64,000 nucleotides of DNA. It comes from Odontocerum albicorne. Lineage: Eukaryota > Arthropoda > Insecta > Trichoptera > Odontoceridae. The notes under the pieces were generated by a model. That model worked only from the letters and a program-made list of their open reading frames with translations. It was not told the origin of the DNA and did not search any database. The DNA is taken from positions 6,963,366-7,027,365 of the forward strand of contig OX463846.1 of NCBI GenBank assembly GCA_949825065.1, read 5' to 3'. Of the stretch, positions 45,840 through 56,290 are shown piece after piece; position 1 is the first letter of the stretch, and every line of letters begins with the position of its first letter. Made by a program: the position numbers and the translations under genes.

Positions 45840-46115
45840 GACATCAACAGCAAGATGGAGGAGAGGCAATTGAGATGGTATGGGCACGTTGGACGCAGAG
45901 CACCCGATCACATTGTGAACCAGGCAATCTCCATGGATCTTCCTCAAATAACAACCAGAGGAAGACCAAATAATTCATGGGTGGTGCAAAAAGATAACCG
46001 ATACAGAGGCACGGCCTGGGGGACGTAGTCCAGGACAGAAGAGCATACAACCTGAGGACGAGGAGAGCTGACCCCAACAGTCTTCGCAGACAGTGAGCTG
46101 GGATGGAGCCAGAGA
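45840..46115 (+). mobile_element. L-A LINE 3' fragment
   Basis: ACATCAACAGCAAGATGGAG to AGAGAAGAAGAAAT matches 8787-9062 almost base for base, about 95 percent by eye. A one-base loss near 46002 shifts the frame late in the coding part. It is a shorter 5' truncation of the same family, ending in a GAAGAA tail. Confidence 0.85.
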
Positions 46116-46369
46116 GAAGAAGAAATATATTTGAGAATTCTTATAAAGTGACTTCGTATTGTAGTAAAACGTTTAAACTACAATTTTGTAACAAAAATGA
46201 AAATAGCATAGTTTCCGAAAATTGTATTATTGTTGAACGTTTTTCACATAAATCTCAAAGAGTTATCAATATTCAGCGACATCCGTCGCCTAGTCAAAAA
46301 GTTTTCCACCTTGGGGTATTCATTCGATTAACATAAAAAATGTTTTTTTTTATGTAAAAGATCCATGGA

Positions 46370-46450
46370 TTTAAACTACTTTTATTTTATTGGCTTAAAT
46401 GATAACCGACGTTTCGAAAGCGTTGCAGTCTTTATTCTCAGGGTGGTGTC
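46370..46450 (-). repeat. Short block resembling a retroelement 3' terminus
   Basis: On the minus strand it reads ACCACCCTGAGAATAAAGAC, TGCAACGCTTTCGAAACGTC, then ATTTAAGCCAATAAAA. A CCTGA...GAAAC block close to an AATAAA signal echoes the FB right arm (CCCCTGAAGATGAGGGGAAA). A weak relative lies at 52795-52870. The meaning is unclear. Confidence 0.35.
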
Positions 46451-47099
46451 TGAAAACATTACCGAACATAGTTTTGAAACGATTTTCTCAATTCAAATTA
46501 TTACTTTCTCTCATCTAACATTAAGAAATTTTTATCACAGTTGACAAATAGTTAATATTCTGAGTTTGACATTTGAAGCACAGGGGTTCATTCACAAAAC
46601 CACAAATAAAATGCTAATTTTATTCCTATGTCCGGTGGCTTCTTAAACTTTCTTATAACTTACGATATAGATGGTTGCAACTTTAAGCTAGATCTGAGCT
46701 GAGTGAAGGAGGAAAGAACTTACGAAACGCTTAAACAACATGACAACGCAAGATCAACAACATACGATACGGTAGGCTATCCCACATAATCAATTATATT
46801 TGTCAGCCAACTTGTGGATGGAAGAGGCATGAACGTGTATTACTTTATAGAGTGCAAGCTGTCGCCCTTCAATAAGCCCAGTCTTGACAAACCAAACCCA
46901 AAAATCCGATGGCAAGGAGATTAAACTTCCATGACGATGGGCTGATTTAATCCTTTTATTAGACAGAGCTCCATATTACCATATTTTTACGCAGCACATA
47001 AACACAGATATTCAGATGTATATAAAATAGTATATTAGTAAATCCTGTCCAAAATTGAATCCACAAGGAATTGATCATAGGGCGCCTGCTTATTTCGGC
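46451..47099. other. Stretch with nothing firm
   Basis: No recognisable coding or repeat content. Confidence 0.45.
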
Positions 47100-47275
47100 A
47101 TCGGCGGTCGTGGTCTAACGTTTAGCATTCATGCTAAGCAAACGAGCGCCCCAGGTTCGATTCCTGTCGGATTCAATTGAACACTTTGCAGTGATTGTAA
47201 CATAATGAATGGAATCCGAATACCAAAGGTGCAAGACTAGTGCTACACCACAAAGTCATAGAGGTCGTCATGTAT
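47100..47275 (+). mobile_element. Composite tRNA-like SINE fragments
   Basis: GGTCGTGGTCTAACGTTTAG and CCAGGTTCGATTCCTGTCGG (47101-47168) form a tRNA-like A box and B box on the plus strand, with a short body. At 47205-47275 a piece on the minus strand (GACGACCTCTATGACTTTGT) resembles the SINE-1 head. The two are likely independent insertions. It is not a functional tRNA by inspection. Confidence 0.5.
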
Positions 47276-47529
47276 ACTTCTTATTCTTCTTGGTGTAGAT
47301 TTTGAAACTACTTTGTTCTTAAAATCATTCCCGAAAAGTAGAGCACCAGTTGTCTCTCGAAACCTTTTTATAAAGCCTTCCTGGAATGTCATCGTGTGCT
47401 TCTATATATGAGGTTATGTCACTTTCCATCCTATCCACATAGTGGCTATCCATATTTCTTTTTATTAATCTGACTATGTCATCTGTGCTGCAGGTCTACC
47501 AGATGAGAGAATTTCTATATTCTTCTTCT
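47276..47529. other. Spacer before L-B
   Basis: Nothing recognised. Confidence 0.45.
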
Positions 47530-48046
47530 TAGTGTCATGTCAGGTCCCCCCAACGTTGAATATCACCTGAGAGTAGTCATCTTTGTCTCTGGTAGCCCGA
47601 AAAAGATCCGCAACGCTCCTTATATCATTCCAATCACGTATATTGCGGAGCCAGGAGATTTGCCTCCTGCCAACACCTCTTCGACCCTCTATTTTTCCTT
47701 GGATGATCAGGTGCAGTAATTTGTAGTTTGTTCCTCTAAGTACACGACCCAAATAGAACACCTTTCGGATTTTAATATTAGTCAGCAAATCTCTATCAAT
47801 TTTGGGTCGTTGAAGAACCTTTCTGTTGCTGACCATATCCGTCCAGAGTATCTGTAGCATTCTCCGGTGTATCCACATTTCGAATGCTTCCAGTCGGTTC
47901 ATACTACTCGTACCAACTTTGAGGGTCCTAGATTCCATGGTTCTACTCGGTTCCATGATTCTACTCCATGCAATAACACTGACCAAACGTAGCATTTGAC
48001 TAACCGTTGTCGAAGTTTCAAGTTTAGATTATCGTCACAGAATACG
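47530..48046 (-). mobile_element. L-B LINE reverse transcriptase C-terminus, open frame
   Basis: An uninterrupted minus-strand frame of 151 residues (47540-47995) carries NRLEAFEMWIHRRMLQILWT, LLTNIKIRKVFYLGRVLRG, LIIQGKIEGRRGVGRRQISW and LRNIRDWNDI. It matches the copy at 6822-7318 at a glance above 85 percent. Relative to that copy it has an extra segment containing TACTCGTA at about 47907 in the linker before the thumb, keeping the frame. It is 5'-truncated just upstream (CTAACCGTTGTCGAAGTTTC). The 3' end abuts TTCTTCTTCTT. Confidence 0.85.
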
Positions 48047-48944
48047 CATCTCATTTTATTAAAAACCGCACGAGATGATTCAATTCTGCACTTGACTTCA
48101 GTTTAATTTTTTAAGAATTTCTATATCTATCTCTAAAAGACTTTGTAAGAGTATTTTGATCCCGAATAATCAAAGAACGCGCATAGTTCAAGTTGTCTCT
48201 GGTGATATTTATATTATATACCTAAATTTACTAATGTTTATGTTTATTATATTTAAATATATATATAACTTATTTTAATGTTATTCTTCCTTGCGTTAAT
48301 GCACCTTTATAGCGAGAAGTCTATGACAATAATAAAACCCTTTCAACATAACAACGTTCGGTAATAAACACATTTTAAATATATAAATTTTGTACTTTAA
48401 ACAGTTTGAACATCGCAGGAAGGGAATTTTTAAGCCAGTTGCACACAATTTCCAGCGACAACACCTTATAACAAAAAAGCAGTCTCCGTTATAAAGATTA
48501 ACTGCCGCACAAAGAAATATATATACTTTAAGAAATTGTTAGGGAGTATTTATGAAGCTGCCACAAATGGCTTTTGTAAATTCTTCTGGAGAGGATATAA
48601 ATTCTCTCTGCTGAGATTTCTAATGGCATTCTTTGAATTTATTTTAAAAAATGACTGATTAAAATTGTTTTATTGTGATTGTTTAAGAAATATATATACA
48701 AATTAATTTATTTAATCCGATCATTATTTGTATACACTTTCTAAGAATTTAAAATAAATCATTTCGAAAAGAAAAATAAATCTATTTCTACCACAATTTA
48801 CAATATATTACAACAATTAAGGTAAATCATGAAATGATTAACTTTAAAGCGTCGCTTAAAGAGCAAACTCTCATCAAGTATACTTTATTTGTATAAAATA
48901 GAACGAAAATCGAACACATGTATATGACGAATATAATAATAATC
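48047..48944. other. AT-rich stretch, nothing recognised
   Basis: No coding frame or repeat family noted. Confidence 0.5.
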
Positions 48945-49290
48945 TGAAACCAGTTACAAACCAATGCTAGACTCACTCCGTCCTGGGCATGAATTAAGAA
49001 GCGACCGAAAAAAAACTTAATGTCAAGTCAGTAATATAACGTGTTTCATTCCTGATTTTTCTTTTCTCTCCACCATCCTTTCATTTTCCTTTGTTTGATT
49101 ATATCTCACCTTTACTTTAATATGTTATTATTCGTAAATTTCATAAGTATGAATAATCTTTTGAATATTTTTTTGCGACCATTTAACTTGCTTCATTTAC
49201 ATTTGTCTAGTTGTTTAGGAGAGGTTACCACCTGGCAATAAACCTGCCAGATTGTATTATCAATGAAGTATTAAATAAATAAATAATAAA
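48945..49290 (+). mobile_element. U2 element, near complete 3' part
   Basis: It starts CTGAAACCAGTTACAAACCA, then has an AACGTGTTTCATTCCTGATT block, TTGCGACCATTTAACTTGC and the tail GGAGAGGTTACCACCTGGCA, ATAAACCTGCCAGATTGTAT, followed by AAATAAATAAATAATAAAT. The tail block matches the SINE-1 3' tail. It encodes no protein I can see. It could be a LINE 3' untranslated region or a separate SINE. Confidence 0.6.
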
Positions 49291-49499
49291 TGAGAGAATG
49301 ATAATATTCGTGTCGTTTCTTTTTTAGAAACTTCCAGTTGAGTTTTCTGATTATGTTTTAGTGGTCCCCGACCACACTCTTCAATATTCCTTCATTACCG
49401 ATTCGGATTTATTGAAGAATTTTGAACTACAGTTACAAATTATATTGTAATGTATTTCCTTTTCATTGTATTCAAAACTTAAGCCACAATATAAAGTGT

Positions 49500-49684
49500 A
49501 TTTACTGCGCTACGAGTCATTCTCCTTTCCTCGTCGGCTCTCAAGTCAGTCGTCGCTACTTTTTTTCAGACTTCGGCATGTCGTCGCTGGAGAAGTCCAT
49601 TAAAGCAATTTTCTCTTCGTCACAACATGATTTTATTTTGTCCCCCATAACCTCGGGGGCGATGATATGATCAAACTTAAATGT
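49500..49684 (-). other. Unrecognised coding-like segment
   Basis: The minus strand reads FDHIIAPEVMGDKIKSCCDE and EKIALMDFSSDDMPKSEKK before a stop. It is hydrophilic and balanced, unlike most chance frames here, but I do not recognise it. The start of the longer frame (49744) lies inside a SINE-1 copy, so it is not a real start. It could be an exon piece or transposon remnant. Confidence 0.25.
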
Positions 49685-49865
49685 ATTCAGGACTACTTGG
49701 AGCTTATTGGTGTGTTGCCATTTCTTCCAATCAATTAAACACATGTTAAAGAGGCATTAAGTGCAAACCAAACTGAAGTAATTTAAAAAAAAATCTGGGT
49801 CCCAATGAAAATCAAAACTGTAACTTCCAGTTTGGAAGACAGGCGTCACCAACTAAGCCATGAAT
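49685..49865 (-). mobile_element. SINE-1, decayed
   Basis: The minus strand gives a GGCTTAGTTGGTGACGCCTG head, GGTTTGCACTTAATGCCTCT with a TTAACAT word, then GATTGGAAGAAATGGCAACA and ACCAATAAGCTCCAAGTAGT, aligned with the tail. It has several indels. Confidence 0.55.
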
Positions 49866-50919
49866 AAAGAATAACTTAACTTTTTATCTCAGTATACATA
49901 TTTATCACCTGATTTCACAAAAATCAACCTTTTTCATGTATAATTCCATCAATGACGTACAATTTGTTGGTTCCAAATTAAAATATCCCTTAATTTGAAA
50001 ATGGATTAATCGAGGAATCCTTTCAAAAACAATCCGTTACAAAAAACTTCAGGAAATTCAGGCTACAATCTTGTATCCTGGCAGAACCATCAGATTAGCG
50101 GAGGGTATGTCGGGGCCCGAGCTCTGTGGCCATTACTGAAACCGTTTTTCAGCCTTTTGTTACCACCAGTAATTTAATTGATCCTTTTCAACAATGTTTG
50201 GACAAAATCTATTGCTCACAAAAAAGAACGAAGGCGGATACGTATTGGTCATATTATGTGTATCTTGAAATCCATCTCTAAAGCCTTTTATCTCGTTCTT
50301 TTTTTTTCACATTTATCCTGTAAAATGGTTTTTAACACCCTTTAAAAAAAAGATCATTTTTATAGATTTTTTCTTTAAATTTCAAATGTTACATACACGA
50401 AGTCTTATTTCCTCCGCTCCAAAAGAACTCAAAAATATAAAAAACATGACAGAATAAAACCTTTTTCTTTATTTTTCAATAAAATCAGGTTGACGTTCAA
50501 AAAAAATTTTTTAAACGAAAAATTTGTTTTTCAATGCCACTGAAAGAAATACTATGAGGTTTTGTTCTCGAAATGATGTGTCACTGTGTACATCACATCA
50601 GCGTATTTTTTTTTATTTTGCCACACAAATAGCATTTCTGTTTTGAAAATAAAACATCTAATGTCTATCGAGCTTATCCCTTCTTTTGAAAGAACTTGTT
50701 AACCGCATAACGAAACAATACTTTTTCGATTAGCTCTAATTTAATACTAGTAAGGGTAGAGGTATACAAGTTTAACTGTAACATTGCCTGACCATATGGG
50801 GGTATCTGTCTATATATGGTACGTTCTTTGTTTTGACTGGAAACTTTTGATCCATACTGGTAAAATTTGGATACCAAAAGAACAACATCCGAATGCAGAC
50901 TACATTTAATATCATAGTA
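49866..50919. other. AT-rich stretch, nothing recognised
   Basis: No coding trace or repeat. Short frames at 50674-50981 are unremarkable. Confidence 0.5.
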
Positions 50920-51925
50920 TTAGGTGTTAACATAAGTTGTGTCCGTTTTTTTTTTTTTTCAAATTTAAAAATGAGCACCAAAAGTAAAACAAAATGGTAA
51001 AGGTTATACGTGATTCGAAAGAAAAAAATCTGTTTTACAATATATAGTTTTTGCTTTTACGTTACATATATTATTTTATTTGATTACAAGCCTTCAAAAT
51101 GGAATGCCAAGTAGACGAAAGTGAGCATTTTCGACACCTCCCTCTGTTTGCGTTCAATCGAAGGAATAAAGCTGCCAAAGCTGCTCGCAATATTTGCGAA
51201 GTGTACGGTGAAGATGCCATGAATAAAAGAACAGCTCATTGATGGTTTTTGCGTTTCAATGACGGTAATTTCGACCTGCAAGTCATGGAGCGAGCCCTTC
51301 AAACCACCGTGGAATTGGCTGAAACAATTGACAAACCAGCAGAAATTGTCAAACGTTGATTTTTGTTGTATTCACTCAAAACATGTGGAACCCAAGCGCC
51401 AAACTTCTGGACTTTTCTTATTGATTTAAGATGACGGTATACAGTCATGTGACTACATTTCATCTGCTCAGCCAATTCTACTGTGGTTTGAAGGGGATCT
51501 TCGTGAATAATACGGTTTAAGCGGTCCTCATCGAAGTCTACTGGTCATCCGGAACGCTCCATGTTTTTCAGGTCGAAATTACCGTCTTTGAAACGCAAAA
51601 ACCATCAACGACCTGTCCTTTTATTCATAGCATCTTCATCGTACACTTCGCAAATATCGCGAGCAGCTTTGGCAGCTTTGGTCTCTCGATTGAACGCGAA
51701 CAGAAGGAGGTGTCGAAAATGCTCACTTTCGTCTACTTGACATTCCATTTTGAAGGCTTGGAATAAAATAAAATAATATATGTAACGTAAAAGCAAACAC
51801 AATATCTTGTAGAGCAGAATGTTTTCTTTCGAATGACGTATAACCTTTACCATTTTGTTTTTTACTTTCGGTGCTCATTTTTAAATTTGAAAAAAAAAAT
51901 GGACACAACTTATGTTAACACCCAA
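50920..51925. mobile_element. Palindromic (head-to-head) mariner element
   Basis: The left end is TTAGGTGTTAACATAAGTTG; the complement of the right end is TTGGGTGTTAACATAAGTTG. TA flanks both (50918-50919 and 51926-51927). Each arm carries a mariner 5' end pointing inward: ATG at 51099 on plus and near 51748 on minus, both starting MECQVDESEHFRHL. Helix-turn-helix residues KAAKAARNICEVYGEDAMNK (left) and the parallel right-arm segment follow. Both arms then have TGA immediately before WFLRF. The right arm (about 600 bp) extends to the second helix-turn-helix (TTVELAEQMKCSHMTVYRHL) and VPHVLSEYNKN. The left arm (about 400 bp) lacks about 100 bp of this. The catalytic domain and the original 3' end are absent. 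Confidence 0.85.
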
Positions 51926-51927
51926 TA

Positions 51928-52985
51928 TATTTTCATGAAACCGTTTTTTAACATACGTGTATATATAATTGGTTGAAAGTAATCTCGCACTATAATAAAC
52001 CCAAAGCCCGTGGGGTCATAGGGCAGAAAGAAAACGACTTTTATCTTTTCAGATGCTTTTTAGTGGTCAGAGAGAGGCAGATATTCGCAATTAAGATTCC
52101 AAAATAAGCCGTTCTTATAGTTTTCCCTAGGCATAATAGAATAATTGGATTAACCCCCCAACCCTTAAAATAAACGATTACAATAGACATATATTGGCCT
52201 CGGAACTGGTTTAACTACGCATTTGAAAGAAGTGAAGTGCCAAACTGTTGACCGACCGTTGTGTAAGCATTTTAAAGACATCTTTTTTTTATGAAATAAA
52301 TATATTTTATATTAAATGACATCCAATTTCAATGATATAAATTATTTTTTTAATGACATCCCTTTTTAATGAATTTAAATGAAAGCATTTTAATTAAATT
52401 AAATAAACGAATCCCTGTGATATTGATGAAAAGTATTATCAGAATGTTGTTATATCCTTAACTGCGTTTTCACCCCCTCATATCTCATCAAAAATGTTCA
52501 GCGTCTTTCCAATCATGGATTTGTGCTATGCTTTAGCAAAGATAACTTTTTTACGTTTTTTTACGCCAACCTGTGCACTGAGATTCTGGAACCATGCACT
52601 GAGATTCTGGAATCAATAAACAACTAATGTAAGACTTTCTTCATTATTGGCATATATTAAAAAGCTATGGAGCTCTTAATTTCAAGTTAGTAATGTTATG
52701 TGTTTTTTCTCCGATTTCCATTTCCTCGTCAGCCTGTCTTCCTTTCCATTGATTGATGATATCTCACTTTTATTGTAGTTATTTATACTGTTTATACGTT
52801 TTTTATAAAATAAAAATTTGATAACCAAAAAATTTTCCTATATTTTAAAGGCGTTGCAGCCTTCATTCTAAGTGGAAAATGTTCGGGATTCTAAGAATTA
52901 TGTGTACCTATATTTCCTGCTTAAATATTTAGTTTTTTAATAATATTTAGTAAATAGGTCATTACAAAAGATTGAAAAAAATGGC
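51928..52985. other. AT-rich stretch, possible U2-like remnant
   Basis: At about 52690-52780 the words AGTAATGTTATGTGTTTTTT, TCCGATTTCCATTTCCTCGT and GATATCTCACTTTTATTGTA echo the U2 middle section, without its ends. A short duplication of GCACTGAGATTCTGGAA lies near 52577-52612. Confidence 0.4.
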
Positions 52986-53260
52986 ACGTTTAAAGTGCAG
53001 AAATAAGTATTCATAGGGTTAGCTCACGTGGAGAGAATGAATGATGAAAGATTTGCAATAAAAATATATAGGCTTAGAATAGAGGGTACTTAAAGTGTAG
53101 GAAGACATACAAAACTGTGGAATGACCAAATGATATTCTGAAAAGACAGGGGAGTATGTATGACGAGGTTTTGGATGTGGCAGAAACGAAAAATTTGTTA
53201 AAGCTGGGGATTATATCTCTCTACCTACCCCAAGATTTTGATGAGGATAATGTTGATTAA
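52986..53260 (+). mobile_element. L-G LINE 3' fragment
   Basis: The plus strand holds a GGAGAGAATGAATGATGAAAG block, a basic stretch, and the family 3' end block (TATATCTCTCTACCTACCCC). It is decayed, with no long frame. Confidence 0.55.
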
Positions 53261-53739
53261 ATGAATAATCACTTTCCAATATGTCACCATGTAATCTGAC
53301 ATTCGTTAATACAGATCTAAGATAAGTAGGGCGGCGTTACAACCAGTACGACCTACGTCAGTGACATCTATCCTTAACCCTTGGAACCACAGCAATGGGC
53401 GGGGTCGAATTAGCATATTATGTTAGGCAAGTGCTGACATCTTCCGGTGCTTGATGTTATTAACGGGCCGGGGAGGCGTGGGGCGGCGACCCTTAATTCC
53501 CGGCATCACTCTTGTAGTTGCATACAATTACCTGAGACATTCACAATACAAGGCAAAATGCAACACAGCATTCGATTATTTGGAGCAACATGAAATAATT
53601 CGTTGAATAACGTGAAATTTAATTGTAACCATTTCAAATGTAATTTTCTTGTTTCGTGATGTACCTTTGTGCATATTTTAGCATAGTTTAAACCAAAAAC
53701 TGTATTGATATTGATTTACAAGTATTTTTTTTATTCAAT
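53261..53739. other. GC-richer patch, nature unknown
   Basis: 53330-53520 contains GGGCGGCGTTACAACCAGTA, AATGGGCGGGGTCGAATTAG and GGGCCGGGGAGGCGTGGGGC, far above background GC. No frame or repeat match recognised. It could be part of another element. Confidence 0.4.
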
Positions 53740-54500
53740 CAGTACACACATACCATCACGTTGTTTCCCTCTCAGGATAAGCTTTACTATCGCAACACAC
53801 ATATTTCGCATATTCAACATCCATACATATTTTCATACAGCTCCTACGATATCTCCCAACCATTATTTTATAAGTCTTTCTCTACCACGCCTTTTAATCA
53901 CATTTGCAATGTTTATTTGTTTCGTTAATCTTTCTTCATGCATTCGTTCCACGTACCTAAACAGTCTAAGAGTGTTGTTCTTCTTCATCTTACTCAACAA
54001 CTCAACGTTACTTCGTTTCGTATTCTATCAAACATTGTCACTCCATGTATTTTTCTAAATACACACATTTTTATAGCATTTATTCGGATTTTTCCACTAT
54101 TTTTCCAAATCCATGTTTCTCTCCCATACATCAAAGTTGGTACTAAAATTGAGTTGTGGACTGTCATTTAGGGTGGTTTGATACTGTATTGTATAATATA
54201 ACACTTTTGTTTTATATAGTACAATCTGCCGAGATTGTTGCCATGTGGCAATCTTTTCCAACCAACCAGAACTATGTTAAAGAGATTTTAAATGAAAACA
54301 AGACTTAAATCATTTTTGAAAAGATCTTAGTTCCAGCGGGATTCGAAACCGTAAACTTCGGGTTGAAAGACAGGTGTCATACCAACTAGGCCACGGTGGT
54401 CATCTGGTTCGAGTATATATGTGTTAGTGTCCCGTTGACTTTGTTTCCTATCGCTACACGCTATATATTCTATATATCTAATAATTATCCAATATTCTGA
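53740..54500 (-). mobile_element. L-G LINE fragment split by SINE-1
   Basis: The 3' end block (ATACCATCACGTTGTTTCCC) starts at 53748. The thumb-region complement and the TACATCAAAGTTGGTACT block follow to 54180. After the SINE-1 insertion the element resumes at about 54405 with CTGGTTCGAGTATATATGTG and GACTTTGTTTCCTATCGCTA, the same order as at 26510-26610. The 117-residue plus-strand frame is a shadow. Confidence 0.65.
54181..54404 (-). mobile_element. SINE-1, near full length, inside L-G
   Basis: The minus strand gives ATGACCACCGTGGCCTAGTT, GGTATGACACCTGTCTTTCA, a GGTTTCGAATCCCGCTGG B box, CAAGTCTTGTTTTCATTTAA, AATCTCTTTAACATAGTTCT, GGTTGGTTGGAAAAGATTGC and an ACATGGCAACAATCTC tail. It is among the best-preserved copies and shows both parts around the TTAA sites uninterrupted. 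Confidence 0.8.
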
Positions 54501-54504
54501 GAAA

Positions 54505-54650
54505 ATTATATCTAAATATGACCGAAGTCTTAGGTATCCTTATGCCAACGAATACTAGGCGGAAAAAGTGCCTGTGTCGTTCGAGTGGGGTTCGAACCGA
54601 AGACCTTCCGCACGGAAGTTCAGTGCGTTACCGCGCGACCATGCACCTAT
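54505..54650 (-). mobile_element. SINE-2 fragment
   Basis: The minus strand reads GGTCGCGCGGTAACGCACTG, AACTTCCGTGCGGAAGGTCT, TCGGTTCGAACCCCACTCGA (B box), and the body GACACAGGCACTTTTTCCGC up to GATACCTAAGACTTCGGTC. Its 5' side is cut by the TTAA element at 54654. Confidence 0.75.
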
Positions 54651-54653
54651 TAA

Positions 54654-54890
54654 CACGTTCGCTGCTAAAGACGCCCCTGGGGCGTCAACACATTCTTTGT
54701 AAAGACGCTGATGACGTCCGTTGCGCGTAATTCGATTCTCTTTGTTTGTATGGTACCGAATATTTTAAGATTTTAAGGTTTCCGTAAGATTTTAAGGTTT
54801 CGAAAATACCGTAAGATTTTAAGTTTTCGAAAATATGATTTTTTTCAGTACCTCTACACTATTCTATAAATACATATCGCAGTGAATGTG
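54654..54890. mobile_element. TTAA-flanked MITE with GC-rich hairpin
   Basis: TTAA lies at 54650-54653 and 54891-54894. The left end is CACGTTCGCTGC and the complement of the right end is CACATTCACTGC, with 2 mismatches in 12. Just inside the left end GACGCCCCTGGGGCGTC forms an 8-bp stem with a one-base loop, and AAAGACGC recurs at 54700-54707. The layout is that of a small piggyBac-like MITE. Non-coding. Confidence 0.75.
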
Positions 54891-54894
54891 TTAA

Positions 54895-55214
54895 CTATAT
54901 GTACTTTATATTTTTTGTCTATTGCTTTAAAAATATCTTTACCTTAACTATTGTTGGTCTTACCATATATGGTATTCTCTACAATTAAACGTGAGACAGT
55001 CGGGGTTACTCCTTCAAAATGTAAAATTATTTTCCAATCGTCTATGCACCTTATATGGACACTTGCGGTAATTTATTTTTGCAGTCATTTATCTAATAAA
55101 TATTACCTTGTAAATTTAGATGTAATTTAATAACGATCCATGAAAGCAGAGAATTTTTTTTTTTATTTTGAAAGTTGACTTTTAAGTAGTAAGTATCAGA
55201 TTTTTAAAAAATAG
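54895..55214. other. AT-rich spacer, nothing recognised
   Basis: No coding trace or repeat noted. Confidence 0.5.
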
Positions 55215-55312
55215 AATTCCATTCTGGTTTTCACTTAGGGCCTATTAAAATATATTTCTGGTTGGTTGGAAGAGATTGCCACATGGCAATAAACTCGCCA
55301 GGTGAAATAAAA
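55215..55312 (+). mobile_element. SINE-1 3' half
   Basis: TTCTGGTTTTCACTTAGGGC, CTGGTTGGTTGGAAGAGATT, GCCACATGGCAATAAACTCG and a CCAGGTG end, then an A-rich run. The tRNA-like head is missing. Confidence 0.75.
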
Positions 55313-55373
55313 AAAAATAAAAAAACTTATCATTACGTGGTATGATTGTCCTACTATTAACAAAAAAAATGTT

Positions 55374-55489
55374 ATTGTAATTTTTTTTTATCAAATATTG
55401 TTTATTCCATAAAAAACAGAATAAACAGTGATAAAAAATGCAATGTCTTGAAACCTCCACAATGTTAATGCCTTAACTATAAAGAATAT
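55374..55489 (-). mobile_element. Minimal FB element
   Basis: The ATTGTAATTTTTTTTTATCA arm, AATATTGTTTATTCCATAAA, its inverted return GAATAAACAGTGATAAAAAA, and the leader complement ACCTCCACAATGTTAATGCC followed by TTAACTAT. As at 40059, the core is missing and a hairpin remains. More diverged than that copy. Confidence 0.7.
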
Positions 55490-55939
55490 ATAAAAATTGT
55501 TATTTTTATATCCCGATAAAACCATACTAAAGTTTGCGGCTTGAATATATTTAATACATATTTCATCACAATTATCCAATATTTACTTGTGAGAAAAAAG
55601 AAACAAAATGAAAATTAAAATAAACAAAATGTAACATCAATCATTCTCTGCCATGCAAGAAATTAATTGGGTTGACCCACCCCGAAAAAATGCTCAATTT
55701 CGCATTGAAAATATCAAATGAAGAAAAAATAATATTATACTGGTCGCAAAGTTGTCTAATACTTTCATTCTTTATATATATTTAAAACTTCATTGAACAG
55801 TGTACAATATAGTAATTGTATATCCAAACGGCAATCTCTAGCAACCAATCATACAGTTGTTTATCCAAGTTTTCAGTGAAAGATAAGAATTAACATTTTT
55901 AAAGTATGTAGAGAAAACCTTTTTTATACAATATAATAC

Positions 55940-56290
55940 ATACACACATATTATCACGCCATTTACTTGTCGGAAGAGGAAGAAATGGCAGATTGACAAA
56001 CTTTCCGATATCAACACACATCCTTCGCCTCTTTTACATTCATACACCTTCTCATAAAACTTCTACAATTTTTCAGACTTTCTATGTCTCTTTTAAAATA
56101 TCATCTTGATCCAACCATATTTTCTTTTCTCTTCCTCTTCCACGCCTTTCATTTTTATTCTGCTCTCTATATTTGTTTTATTGGTCTTCTTACATTAATT
56201 CGTTTTTCATGACCAAACCATATCAAGGTACACGTCTTCATCTAACTCAACACATCATCCTTAAATTCATTTACAATATCAGAATAACAA
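55940..56290 (-). mobile_element. L-G LINE fragment, decayed
   Basis: The 3' end block on the complement (ATATTATCACGCCATTTACT) and the thumb-region complement (CATGACCAAACCATATCAAG) are recognisable; little else is. It runs into an A-rich frame of 99 residues that is not LINE-like. Confidence 0.55.

Noticed and set aside
51099..51302. Two separate mariner insertions in opposite orientation
   Set aside because: Only two outer TA-flanked ends exist, no inner ends are present, and the arms share the same stop codon, so one palindromic unit is the simpler reading.
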